Shown: piece by piece, positions 7,957 to 16,179 of the stretch
Position numbering within the stretch: the first letter of the stretch is position 1
Layout: each line of letters begins with the position of its first letter
Assembly (NCBI GenBank): GCA_937983475.1
Contig: CALJZV010000364.1
Coordinates: 1-16,179, forward strand
Origin: an uncultured Verrucomicrobiales bacterium
Lineage (GTDB): Bacteria; Verrucomicrobiota; Verrucomicrobiia; Limisphaerales; JACDHS01
Direction: 5' to 3'
Length of the DNA stretch: 16,179 bases
Program-made: the position numbers and the translations under genes
Notes under the pieces: generated by a model
Database searches by the model: none
What the model was told of the DNA's origin: nothing
Seen by the model: the letters and a program-made list of their open reading frames with translations, nothing else

Positions 7957-9258
7957 ATGAGCGGTTCACCCGGAAAACCCACGTTCGCCCAGGCCTTTCG
8001 GTTCTGGCTCAAGCTGGGTTTTATCAGTTTTGGCGGGCCAACGGGGCAGATTGCCATCATGCACGAGGAACTGGTCGAGCGCCGCAAGTGGGTCAGTGAA
8101 TCGCGTTTTCTGCACGCGCTCAACTACTGCATGCTGCTGCCTGGCCCGGAGGCGCAGCAACTGGCCATTTACATCGGCTGGCTGCTGCATGGGACGCTCG
8201 GCGGCATCGTCGCCGGAACCCTCTTTGTGCTGCCATCGGCGCTGATTCTGTGGGCGCTGAGTTACGTGTATGTCTCCTATGGCGATGTGGCATGGGTGGC
8301 GTCCATTTTCCTTGGGCTGAAGCCGGCGGTGCTGGCCATTGTGCTGGCGGCGGTGTTGCGAATCGGCAAAAAAGCCCTGCGGAATGAAGTCATGTGGGGT
8401 CTTGCGCTGGCGGCGTTCGTGGCGATTTATTTTTTCAAAGTGCCGTTTCCGGCGATCATTTTTGCCGCAGCGCTCTTCGGATTGTTTGGGGGAAAAATCT
8501 TCCGGAACAAATTTGCCCTGGAAAGCGGCCATGGTTCTCCAGGCGAATCTGGCCATGACGAACCCTTGGGCGAACATACCCGGCCCTCGCTCGGTCGCGC
8601 CGTGAAGGTGACCGTCGTGTGCCTGGTGCTGTGGTGGGTTCCGATTCTGGGCTTGGCCCTGTGGCTTGGGACAAATCATGCGCTTTTCCACGAGGGTATT
8701 TTTTTCAGCAAGGCGGCTTTGGTGACCTTTGGCGGCGCCTACGCTGTCCTGCCTTACGTGGCCCAGCGGGCGGTGGAGCATTTTCAATGGCTCAGCGCGG
8801 GTCAGATGCTTGACGGTTTGGGGCTGGCGGAAACCACGCCCGGCCCGCTCATCATGGTGCTGCAATTTGTCGGCTTCCTCGGCGGTTGGAACCACCCCGG
8901 CGCACTGCCGCCGCTGGTGGCGGCAACCCTGGGCGCGGCCATCACGACGTGGGTGACCTTTGTGCCTTGTTTCCTGTGGATTTTTCTCGGCGCGCCGCAC
9001 ATCGAGCGGTTGCGGGGAAATGAAAAGCTCACCTCGGCGCTTTCGGCGGTCACGGCCGCGGTGGTGGGAGTGATTTTGAACCTGGCTGTGTGGTTCGGGC
9101 GCGAAGTGATCCTGCCGCCGAACGAGCCGGTGAATGGGTTTGCTGTCGTCGTGGCGTCGGCGGCCTTCATCGGAATCTATCGCTTCAAGGCGAACATCAT
9201 TGCCGTGGTTGCGGGCGGCGGATTGCTGGGATTGATTTACCGGATGATTGTCGGGTGA
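7957..9258 (+). CDS. chrA: Chromate/anion transporter, ChrA family (CHR, two-domain)
   Basis: 433 aa inner-membrane protein with two homologous halves, the long-chain form of the CHR superfamily. The first half begins FWLKLGFISFGGPTGQIAIM (about 16-35), then ERRKWVSE and NYCMLLPGPEAQQLAIYIGW; the second repeats the pattern as FSKAALVTFGGAYAVLPYVA, FQWLSAGQMLDGLGLAETTP and a following GPLIMVLQFVGFLGG. About ten hydrophobic segments are seen. The halves are joined by a hydrophilic linker (RNKFALESGHGSPGESGHDE) near residues 183-202. Characterised members export chromate by proton-linked transport, but many CHR proteins in genomes without chromate stress have unknown substrates. No chrB or regulator neighbours it. 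The 94-nt gap upstream has no clear terminator or strong promoter. Family is firm; chromate specificity is inference. Confidence 0.93.
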   Translation: MSGSPGKPTFAQAFRFWLKLGFISFGGPTGQIAIMHEELVERRKWVSESRFLHALNYCMLLPGPEAQQLAIYIGWLLHGTLGGIVAGTLFVLPSALILWALSYVYVSYGDVAWVASIFLGLKPAVLAIVLAAVLRIGKKALRNEVMWGLALAAFVAIYFFKVPFPAIIFAAALFGLFGGKIFRNKFALESGHGSPGESGHDEPLGEHTRPSLGRAVKVTVVCLVLWWVPILGLALWLGTNHALFHEGIFFSKAALVTFGGAYAVLPYVAQRAVEHFQWLSAGQMLDGLGLAETTPGPLIMVLQFVGFLGGWNHPGALPPLVAATLGAAITTWVTFVPCFLWIFLGAPHIERLRGNEKLTSALSAVTAAVVGVILNLAVWFGREVILPPNEPVNGFAVVVASAAFIGIYRFKANIIAVVAGGGLLGLIYRMIVG

Positions 9259-9324
9259 ATGGAAAGTGATGCCATGCTGCTATATTTTCCTAAAAGTTGA
9301 GAGTGGTGCGAAGCAACCATCGCG

Positions 9325-9906
9325 ATGACGACAGCCAACAAAATCACTGTGTTCCGTATCCTGGTGGTGCCGTTTTTCATCGTGCAGATGATTTACTACA
9401 CGACCACCGGCGACGAATGGCATCGCCTGGCGGCGTTGTTGTGCTTTGGCATCGCCGCGCTGACCGACGGCCTGGACGGTTACATTGCGCGAAAATACAA
9501 TCAGCGCAGTGAACTGGGCACCATCCTCGACCCGCTGGCCGACAAAATCCTGCTGGTGTCGGGCATTATCCTGCTCAGTCTGGACAACCGCCCGCATTTT
9601 GAGCGCCTTCCCCTGTGGCTGACGGGCATCATTCTCGGGCGCGATGTCATCCTGGTCATCGGGTTGCTGGTCATTCACTACACGTTTGGGAAAATCCGCG
9701 TGCGTCCGCGCGTTTCCGGAAAGGTGGCCACCGTGCTGCAAATGGCCACCGTGCTCTGGATTCTGCTGCACTGGGACAAGGATTTTCTGCCGTGGCTGAC
9801 GGTGTTCACCGGCGGGTTCACCGCGTTGTCGGGCGTCTTATATTTATTCGATGGCATGCGGCAGTTGGGAAGCAGCCCGGCAAGCGCGGCGGCCAGGGAA
9901 CCATGA
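9325..9906 (+). CDS. pgsA: CDP-alcohol phosphatidyltransferase, probable CDP-diacylglycerol-glycerol-3-phosphate 3-phosphatidyltransferase
   Basis: 193 aa polytopic membrane enzyme. It carries the complete CDP-alcohol phosphotransferase signature D-x2-D-G-x2-A-R-x8-G-x3-D-x3-D: D48, D51, G52, A55, R56, G65, D69, D73, within TDGLDGYIARK...ELGTILDPLADK. The opening NKITVFRILVVPFFI is typical of PgsA, which makes phosphatidylglycerol phosphate from CDP-DAG and glycerol 3-phosphate for anionic phospholipids. A basic loop, IRVRPRVSGKVATVLQM (about 124-140), matches the PgsA position of K-[IT]-K-T-x-x-Q-M. A type II cardiolipin synthase of the same superfamily is the main alternative. The length and about five to six hydrophobic segments fit. 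The last codons overlap the start of the peroxiredoxin gene (ATGA at 9903-9906), so the two form a coupled pair. Confidence 0.9.
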   Translation: MTTANKITVFRILVVPFFIVQMIYYTTTGDEWHRLAALLCFGIAALTDGLDGYIARKYNQRSELGTILDPLADKILLVSGIILLSLDNRPHFERLPLWLTGIILGRDVILVIGLLVIHYTFGKIRVRPRVSGKVATVLQMATVLWILLHWDKDFLPWLTVFTGGFTALSGVLYLFDGMRQLGSSPASAAAREP

Positions 9907-10415
9907 TTTTTCACGCACTGAATTTTATTATGCCCAAAGCACCTCCACTCAAACTGAAGGAAGGCGACAAGGCGCCTTCGTTTGCCGCGCAAACCACCGA
10001 CGGCCACACTGTGGCGCTGGCCGACTTCAAAGGCCGTCCTGTCGTGCTCTTCTTTTATCCCAAAGACAGCACGCCCGGCTGCACCAAGGAAGCCTGCGCC
10101 TTTCGCGATGCTTATGAGAAATTTAAGCGGCGCGGCGTGGTCTTGCTGGGTGTCAGCACGGATTCGGTGACGTCGCACCAGAAATTCACAGCAAAACACA
10201 GCCTGCCGTTTCCCTTGCTGGCCGATACGGACCGCAACATCGTCGAGGCGTATGGCGTTTGGGGCCAGAAGACCTTCATGGGGCGCAAGTTCATGGGCAC
10301 GCACCGCGTGACATTTCTCATCGGCCCGGACGGGCGGATTCAAAAAATCTGGCCGCAGGTCAAGCCCGAGCCGCACGCCGAGGAGGTGCTGGCGGAGGTG
10401 GAGCAGGGAGAGTGA
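9903..10415 (+). CDS. bcp: Thioredoxin-dependent thiol peroxidase, BCP/PrxQ type
   Basis: 170 aa if begun at the ATG at 9903, which overlaps the pgsA stop and has agggaa just upstream; a second in-frame ATG at 9930 would give 161 aa. The frame is open far to the left over pgsA, but that part is not coding. The protein reduces hydrogen peroxide and organic hydroperoxides in the cytoplasm with thioredoxin. It has LKEGDKAPSFAAQTTDGHTV at the front, VVLFFYPKDSTPGCTKEACA with peroxidatic Cys C60 and resolving Cys C65 (the C-x4-C of atypical 2-Cys PrxQ), then VLLGVSTDSVTSHQKF, LPFPLLADTDRNIVEAYGVW and HRVTFLIGPDGRIQKIW. All catalytic positions are intact. It is probably co-transcribed and translationally coupled with pgsA; the functional link, for example protection of membrane lipids, is only a guess. 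Confidence 0.94.
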   Translation: MIFHALNFIMPKAPPLKLKEGDKAPSFAAQTTDGHTVALADFKGRPVVLFFYPKDSTPGCTKEACAFRDAYEKFKRRGVVLLGVSTDSVTSHQKFTAKHSLPFPLLADTDRNIVEAYGVWGQKTFMGRKFMGTHRVTFLIGPDGRIQKIWPQVKPEPHAEEVLAEVEQGE

Positions 10416-10657
10416 GCAATGAGACGCGGAGCACGGGACAGATTAGGGAACGGAATACGAGTGAGCCGGCAGAGTTGTGTTTGCTGTAATCAAACGCGCA
10501 CGGAGACGTTTCGAAAATAGGCTACATATGCGCTTCTTGCTGCGCGGGTTGGTTGTTTGAGGACTGATGGATAGAGACCTCAAGCCCTTCACCCAAAAAT
10601 GATGAAACCATTAACTTAACCCTTGACCGATGAACCATCGTAGGAGGCCACAACTCT

Positions 10658-11137
10658 CTAATCGATCCAATCGCTAGGTGAAGCATGCGTCGTCGGTGAC
10701 TGAAGCCACACTGGCAACCGCTCCAATGTCTTGCCACTCAAATTTCGATGAATCCTGCCAATGATGCTATTGCGAGTGTCTAACACCTCATAGGCAATTA
10801 ACACCCTCCAATGCTCGTCGGTAGGCGGGTCTCGCAATGCTAGGCGCTCAGTCTTTCCGGGCAACACGCGAACATAGCGCTCGCTCTCATGACCGTAGCT
10901 CCTGAAATCGAACATGTTCGTATGCTGCGGTCGCTCAAAAACCCAGTAGATGACCGACAACTCGGAGTAGCCGGCATTTGAAATGTCAAACTGCGCAAAT
11001 CGACCACTCTCATTGTTGGTAAGTCCGACATATCTCACAGTCACGTGCTTCTCAGAAGAACCGGTGAACAAAACCGCAAGGGCCAAAGTAAAGAGCGCCA
11101 AGGCAAAAAAGACTAGAATTTGAGCCTTACGACGCAT
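10658..11137 (-). CDS. Small membrane-anchored protein of unknown function
   Basis: 159 aa. After a basic start (MRRKAQ) there is one strong hydrophobic segment (ILVFFALALFTLALAVLF, about 7-24), then a soluble region probably outside the membrane. That region reads like a small beta-rich domain: HVTVRYVGLTNNESGRFAQF, DISNAGYSELSVIYWVFE, and VRVLPGKTERLALRDPP. It has no Cys and no recognisable catalytic motif. Similar short one-span proteins with a VGLTNN-x-SG...F-x-[IV]-SN pattern seem familiar from verrucomicrobial genomes, but I cannot name a family. The gene is alone on its strand, flanked by lower-GC, gene-poor DNA, and a short 6-3-6 palindrome lies about 20 nt before its start. The coherent hydrophobic and polar layout supports a real gene; the role is unknown. 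Confidence 0.7.
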   Translation of the reverse strand: MRRKAQILVFFALALFTLALAVLFTGSSEKHVTVRYVGLTNNESGRFAQFDISNAGYSELSVIYWVFERPQHTNMFDFRSYGHESERYVRVLPGKTERLALRDPPTDEHWRVLIAYEVLDTRNSIIGRIHRNLSGKTLERLPVWLQSPTTHASPSDWID

Positions 11138-11156
11138 GAGGCCTAGCCCTTATGGC

Positions 11157-11171
11157 TTAACTCAAAGTTAA
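11157..11171. promoter_or_regulatory. Short palindrome upstream of the orphan membrane-protein gene
   Basis: ttaact-caa-agttaa is a perfect 6-bp inverted repeat with a 3-nt centre, 20 nt before the minus-strand start at 11137. Its AT-rich make-up and position would suit a repressor site or leader hairpin. A chance palindrome of this size is also possible. Confidence 0.25.
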
Positions 11172-11280
11172 AGAGGGTGTTTGATTTCGGAGCGCGGGTT
11201 ACCGGCAAGTGCCAACCTGTTCGCAAGTGGAGAGGCGTTTGTCGCGCCGGATTCATCGTCAAGGAAAGATTGCCGTCACC

Positions 11281-11355
11281 CATGACCAAGACTGTGCATG
11301 ACCTCGGTTTGGACGTCCATGAAGATTTAAGGAGCTTGTCAAAGCGCCGATCCCA
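11281..11355 (+). pseudogene. Possible relic of an IS110-family transposase N-terminus
   Basis: The plus strand from the ATG at 11281 reads MTKTVHDLGLDVHEDLRSL. Many IS110-family transposases begin M-x-K-T-V-x-V-G-[LI]-D-V-[HA]-K-[DE], where the Asp of G-[LI]-D-V is the first catalytic acid of the RuvC-like DEDD domain. The match covers about 13 codons with one extra codon, then is lost as the sequence runs into the palindrome repeats at 11355. An aaggaaag stretch lies about 12 nt before the ATG. I read it as a possible 5' remnant of a lost insertion sequence. The match is short, so chance similarity is a real alternative. Confidence 0.3.
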
Positions 11356-11498
11356 AGCCCCGTCAGGGGCGGCATCGTTGTAGAATCGGTTTCGCTGTAA
11401 AGGTCAAAGCTCCGTCAGGAGCGGCATATTCCGCCCCTGACGGAGCTTGATATTTTCGGGCGGACTATGGCTACAACGATTCCGCTCCTGACGGAGCT
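11355..11498. repeat. Nested cluster of four REP-like palindromic repeats
   Basis: Four copies of an approximately 18-nt unit, aagctccgtcaggagcgg, lie in the order plus, plus, minus, minus: A 11355-11383, B 11407-11427, C 11431-11448, D 11471-11498. Each unit is itself a 5-bp stem with a 4-nt gtca/tgac loop. A has gcccc/ggggc where B and D have gctcc/ggagc, a compensated change. B and C form an 18-bp hairpin with one mismatch and a 6-nt loop. A and D share an extra outer tail (tcgttgtag / ctacaacga), so they pair around B and C. There is no T-tract, so it is not a plain terminator. The structure resembles REP/BIME elements. Confidence 0.85.
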
Positions 11499-11606
11499 GG
11501 GGAAAAGTTGCGGCTTTGGTTTCAGTCCTCCATTTCTGGCTGAAGCTGCCGGTCGGGATTGAGCTTATGCTGCGGAGGTGGAGGTGGTGGATGAAAAATC
11601 CCCCGT

Positions 11607-11635
11607 TTGACAGGCGCGGCGTCGGCCTTTATAAA
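11607..11635 (+). promoter_or_regulatory. Consensus sigma-70 promoter for the peroxiredoxin gene
   Basis: ttgaca (11607-11612), a 17-nt spacer, then tataaa (11630-11635): a perfect -35, ideal spacing and a -10 with five of six matches. Transcription would start near 11642, leaving a leader of about 36 nt before the ATG at 11678. It is the best promoter match I see in the window and suggests strong constitutive expression. Confidence 0.75.
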
Positions 11636-11677
11636 CCCAGCCATTCGTTAACCGAAACCATCAACAAAATAAAAACT

Positions 11678-12157
11678 ATGGCAATATCTGTTGGCAGCAA
11701 AGCCCCTGACTTCTCCCTCAAATCCAAAAGCGCGTCCGGCGTGGCCGACGTGAAGCTGAGCGACAACTTCGGCAAAAAGAACACCGTGCTGTTGTTCTTC
11801 CCGCTGGCGTTCACCGGCGTCTGCACCCAGGAAATGTGCGACATCACCGCCGGCCTCAACGCCTACAAGGACCTCGGCGCCGAGGTCATCGGCGTGAGCG
11901 TGGACAGCCCGTTCGCGCAGGAAGCCTGGGCGTCGAAGGAGAAGATCGGCATCACCCTGGCCAGCGACCTGAACAAGAAAACCGCCAAGGATTACGGCGT
12001 GCTGCTCGATGATTTGCTGGGCTTTGGATCCACGGCCGCTCGCGCCGCATTTGTCATTGATAAGAACGGCGTCGTTCAATACAGCGAGCAAACCCCGACG
12101 CCCAAGGACCTGCCCAACTTCAACGCGGTCAAGGACACCCTGGCGAAGCTGAAGTAA
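11678..12157 (+). CDS. Peroxiredoxin (AhpC/TSA-family redoxin)
   Basis: 159 aa from the ATG at 11678. The frame is open leftward to 11516, but that would run over the promoter, and only the ATG gives the normal peroxiredoxin N-terminus (AISVGSKAPDFSLKSKS). It reduces peroxides in the cytoplasm using thiols. The active-site block is FFPLAFTGVCTQEMCDITAG: P42, T46 and peroxidatic Cys C49, with a second Cys C54 that could resolve it as in PrxQ/AhpE-like enzymes. VIGVSVDSPFAQEAWASK and the conserved Arg in STAARAAFVIDKNGVVQY complete the fold. It differs from the BCP-type protein upstream and is a separate subfamily. A consensus promoter precedes it and a strong terminator follows 22 nt after the stop, so it is a one-gene unit. 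The physiological electron donor is not shown. Confidence 0.94.
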   Translation: MAISVGSKAPDFSLKSKSASGVADVKLSDNFGKKNTVLLFFPLAFTGVCTQEMCDITAGLNAYKDLGAEVIGVSVDSPFAQEAWASKEKIGITLASDLNKKTAKDYGVLLDDLLGFGSTAARAAFVIDKNGVVQYSEQTPTPKDLPNFNAVKDTLAKLK

Positions 12158-12178
12158 TCTTGGACTTTTAATTGACTC

Positions 12179-12211
12179 ACGGGCGGAGGCGTCAGGCTTC
12201 CGCCCGTTTTT
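12179..12211 (+). terminator. Intrinsic terminator after the peroxiredoxin gene
   Basis: A perfect 9-bp stem, acgggcgga (12179-12187) with tccgcccgt (12199-12207), has an 11-nt loop and is followed by T residues to 12211. It lies 22 nt after the peroxiredoxin stop. The 15 nt at its 3' side (cgcccgtttttgcta) recur exactly 234 nt downstream. Confidence 0.92.
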
Positions 12212-12449
12212 GCTAAGGTGTGATGAAAAGTGGCGGTCACATGTACATTTGCCCGTAGGGCACCGAGTGGAGGTGTCCCGGTTCATGGACAGGGCAGGGT
12301 TAAGGGAGAAAGCCGATTTGAAAATGAAATCGCCGTGTTGCCGGCAAGCAAGGCTCTACCTCACCTCAATCCTCTCCCGCTGGGAGAGGAAGAAATCCGC
12401 GCCTTAACATGGCTGGAGCCCGCCACTTCAATTGCGCCCGTTTTTGCTA
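12201..12449. repeat. Insertion-like repeat block between the peroxiredoxin gene and acnA
   Basis: An exact 15-nt direct repeat, cgcccgtttttgcta, bounds the block (12201-12215 and 12435-12449). Just inside it lies a 9-bp inverted repeat, aagtggcgg (12228-12236) with ccgccactt (12420-12428). The interior has no credible gene; it contains a perfect 9-bp hairpin, tcctctcccgctgggagagga (12370-12390), of a kind common in dispersed intergenic repeats. The layout resembles a small non-autonomous element or a repeat insertion that duplicated the terminator tail. No transposase is present, and the direct repeat is long for a target-site duplication, so the mechanism is unclear. Confidence 0.45.
12370..12390. 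repeat. Perfect ctctccc/gggagag hairpin
   Basis: tcctctccc-gct-gggagagga forms a perfect 9-bp stem with a 3-nt loop and no T-tract on either side. The motif occurs in dispersed intergenic repeats of many GC-rich bacteria. It lies inside the insertion-like block and is unlikely to be a terminator. Confidence 0.6.
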
Positions 12450-12456
12450 CCTTCCC

Positions 12457-12485
12457 TTGACACAAAATCAGGCAAACCGCATTTT
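12457..12485 (+). promoter_or_regulatory. Candidate acnA promoter
   Basis: A perfect -35 box, ttgaca (12457-12462), is followed after 17 nt by cattttc, a weak -10 (three of six matches). It lies 43 nt before the acnA ATG and just beyond the insertion-like block. The -35 is convincing and the -10 is not, so it may need an activator or be chance. Confidence 0.35.
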
Positions 12486-12527
12486 CGTCGCCGCTTGAGC
12501 TTTTGGCTTTAACAACGATGGTTTTTT

Positions 12528-15371
<2,844 letters not shown>

Positions 15372-15414
15372 GTAATCCCTGTGGCGATATGAATTCCGAG
15401 GAGCGCAAACGCCT

Positions 15415-16179
15415 TTAATTACAGGGAACGCAGAAACGTCCCTCAGCGAATGCGCTGTTTGCCGTTTCAACCGCTGCGTGAATATCGGCAAGACTTGCGT
15501 GGCCGGTGGCTTCCGCAGCTAATGCGCAATTGGCGAGTTCCAAAAGGCCGGCAATGTCGTGCGGCAGGTGGAGATCACACAAGGCATCGAATATCACCGG
15601 TGAAAAGGTGTAACGACGTTTCTCGTCGCCTGAATTGACGACCCTGTCGGGACCGGCCAAATCGAGTTCATCGTCATCGGTGCCAATGAGCTTGTCGGGG
15701 CCGGATAACGATTTTTGCGTGCAGAGTTCGAGTGAGAGGCCGAATTGGGTGAAACCCTCCTGCAACCTCACGTTTAATGACAATGCGATGACTTGGCCAA
15801 GAAGAGCATTTGCAAAGCGCCCCTTTTTGTCCAAGGGCAATAGCGGTGAAGTTTGGCCAGTGGACTCGTTCAGGGTCTGATTTCCGAAAGACGGCAAGAT
15901 CGAAGTCGACCCAGTCGCGGGAAGGCGTTTGCTCAGCCATTCGGCGGAGCTCAATGGAATTGCAAGGGAACGACCGGGTTTTCCGATAATGAGCGGGTCT
16001 GAGGATTGGTTGGTCGGATTTGTCAAAAGGAATTTCAGCGCGTCAATCGATCGGACGCCGTTGATTTTTCCGCTGCTCGCCCAAAAGCCTTGCCCCAGAG
16101 TCACAAATTGCCGGTTCAAGTTTTCAGCAGTCGAATGGAGGGCAGGCTGTGTTTCCAGAAAAACGACCGCGAATTTGGT
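15415..16179 (-). CDS. Partial gene, surface-type protein of unknown function (N-terminus outside the window)
   Basis: The minus-strand frame is open from its TAA (15415-15417) to the right edge, giving about 254 residues of C-terminal sequence. A TTG at 16119 could be called a start, but coding-like sequence continues past it (VVFLETQPALHSTAENLNRQ), so I treat the gene as cut by the edge. Visible parts are VTLGQGFWASSGKINGVRSI, a Ser/Thr/Pro-rich middle, NALLGQVIALSLNVRLQEGF, an acidic patch (LIGTDDDELDLAGPD), and a helical end, IAGLLELANCALAAEATGHA...ASLADIHAAVETANSAFAEG, closing with RFCVPCN. The GFW plus 'NALLGQ..ALSLNV' plus 'LLELAN' plus final Cys pair pattern resembles repeat modules of large verrucomicrobial secreted proteins, but I cannot name the family. 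It converges on acnA with a 43-nt gap. Confidence 0.65.
   Translation of the reverse strand, partial: TKFAVVFLETQPALHSTAENLNRQFVTLGQGFWASSGKINGVRSIDALKFLLTNPTNQSSDPLIIGKPGRSLAIPLSSAEWLSKRLPATGSTSILPSFGNQTLNESTGQTSPLLPLDKKGRFANALLGQVIALSLNVRLQEGFTQFGLSLELCTQKSLSGPDKLIGTDDDELDLAGPDRVVNSGDEKRRYTFSPVIFDALCDLHLPHDIAGLLELANCALAAEATGHASLADIHAAVETANSAFAEGRFCVPCN

Noticed and set aside
7966..9000. 344-codon minus-strand frame opposite chrA
   Set aside because: Low-complexity Arg/His/Gln-rich translation with no motif; the plus strand encodes a complete transporter.
9615..9902. N-terminal extension of the BCP frame over pgsA
   Set aside because: The peptide is not peroxiredoxin-like; the pgsA frame is the coding one here and the ATG at 9903 fits the coupled start.
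9678..10376. 232-codon minus-strand frame across pgsA and bcp
   Set aside because: It spans two well-supported plus-strand genes and shows no family features.
10416..10657. Non-coding stretch after bcp searched for terminator, tRNA or small gene
   Set aside because: No hairpin with T-tract, no tRNA-like T-loop or acceptor pattern, and the short frames have no coherent features.
11355..11498. Repeats considered as a CRISPR array
   Set aside because: Units are in both orientations, internally palindromic, with variable short spacers and no cas genes.
11516..11677. N-terminal extension of the second peroxiredoxin
   Set aside because: It covers the consensus promoter and gives a sequence unlike any peroxiredoxin start.
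15376..15427. Inverted repeat tccctgt/acaggga between acnA and the convergent gene as a bidirectional terminator
   Set aside because: Only 7 bp over a 38-nt span, with no T-tract next to either arm; chance is likely.

Overview
The window is a GC-rich bacterial chromosome segment that most resembles a verrucomicrobial genome (Limisphaerales/Pedosphaera-type). I base this on five points: a secreted protein with a PEP-CTERM tail, a vertebrate-like SMUG1 uracil-DNA glycosylase, a bacterial PolX, very few genes with a clear Shine-Dalgarno sequence, and clusters of small GC-rich palindromes of the agctccgtcaggagcgg type. This lineage call rests on recognition, not on a database search. No rRNA, tRNA, CRISPR array or intact mobile element is visible.

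Layout. Positions 95-2310 hold two convergent glycosyltransferases (GT9 and GT4, overlapping by 4 nt), probably for lipopolysaccharide core or another surface glycan. Positions 2379-5795 are mainly DNA repair: a minus-strand PolX (polymerase plus PHP nuclease) stands divergent to a plus-strand pair in which thiD (thiamin pyrimidine kinase) overlaps SMUG1 by ATGA. Positions 5909-7862 carry a PEP-CTERM surface protein closed by a strong terminator, followed by a secondary-metabolism-looking alpha-toroid (prenyltransferase/squalene-cyclase-fold) protein of unknown activity. Positions 7957-10415 carry a ChrA-type chromate/anion transporter, then pgsA (phospholipid synthesis) translationally coupled to a BCP/PrxQ peroxiredoxin.

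Positions 10416-11677 are the accessory-looking part: a small lipid-anchored or membrane-anchored orphan gene in lower-GC DNA, a possible relic of an IS110-family transposase start, and a nested set of four inverted REP-like repeats. A consensus promoter then drives a second peroxiredoxin (11678-12157) that ends in a textbook terminator. Positions 12201-12449 look like a short inserted repeat block upstream of aconitase A (12528-15371), which carries an unusual linker of about 50 residues. The right edge cuts a minus-strand secreted or surface-type protein of unknown function.

Functionally the window is housekeeping (TCA cycle, thiamin, phospholipid, base-excision and gap repair, peroxide defence, surface glycan) with no single large operon. 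I found no convincing new multi-gene system. The most distinctive signals are non-coding: the nested palindrome cluster, in which stem changes are compensated, and the insertion-like block before acnA that duplicates the tail of the preceding terminator.
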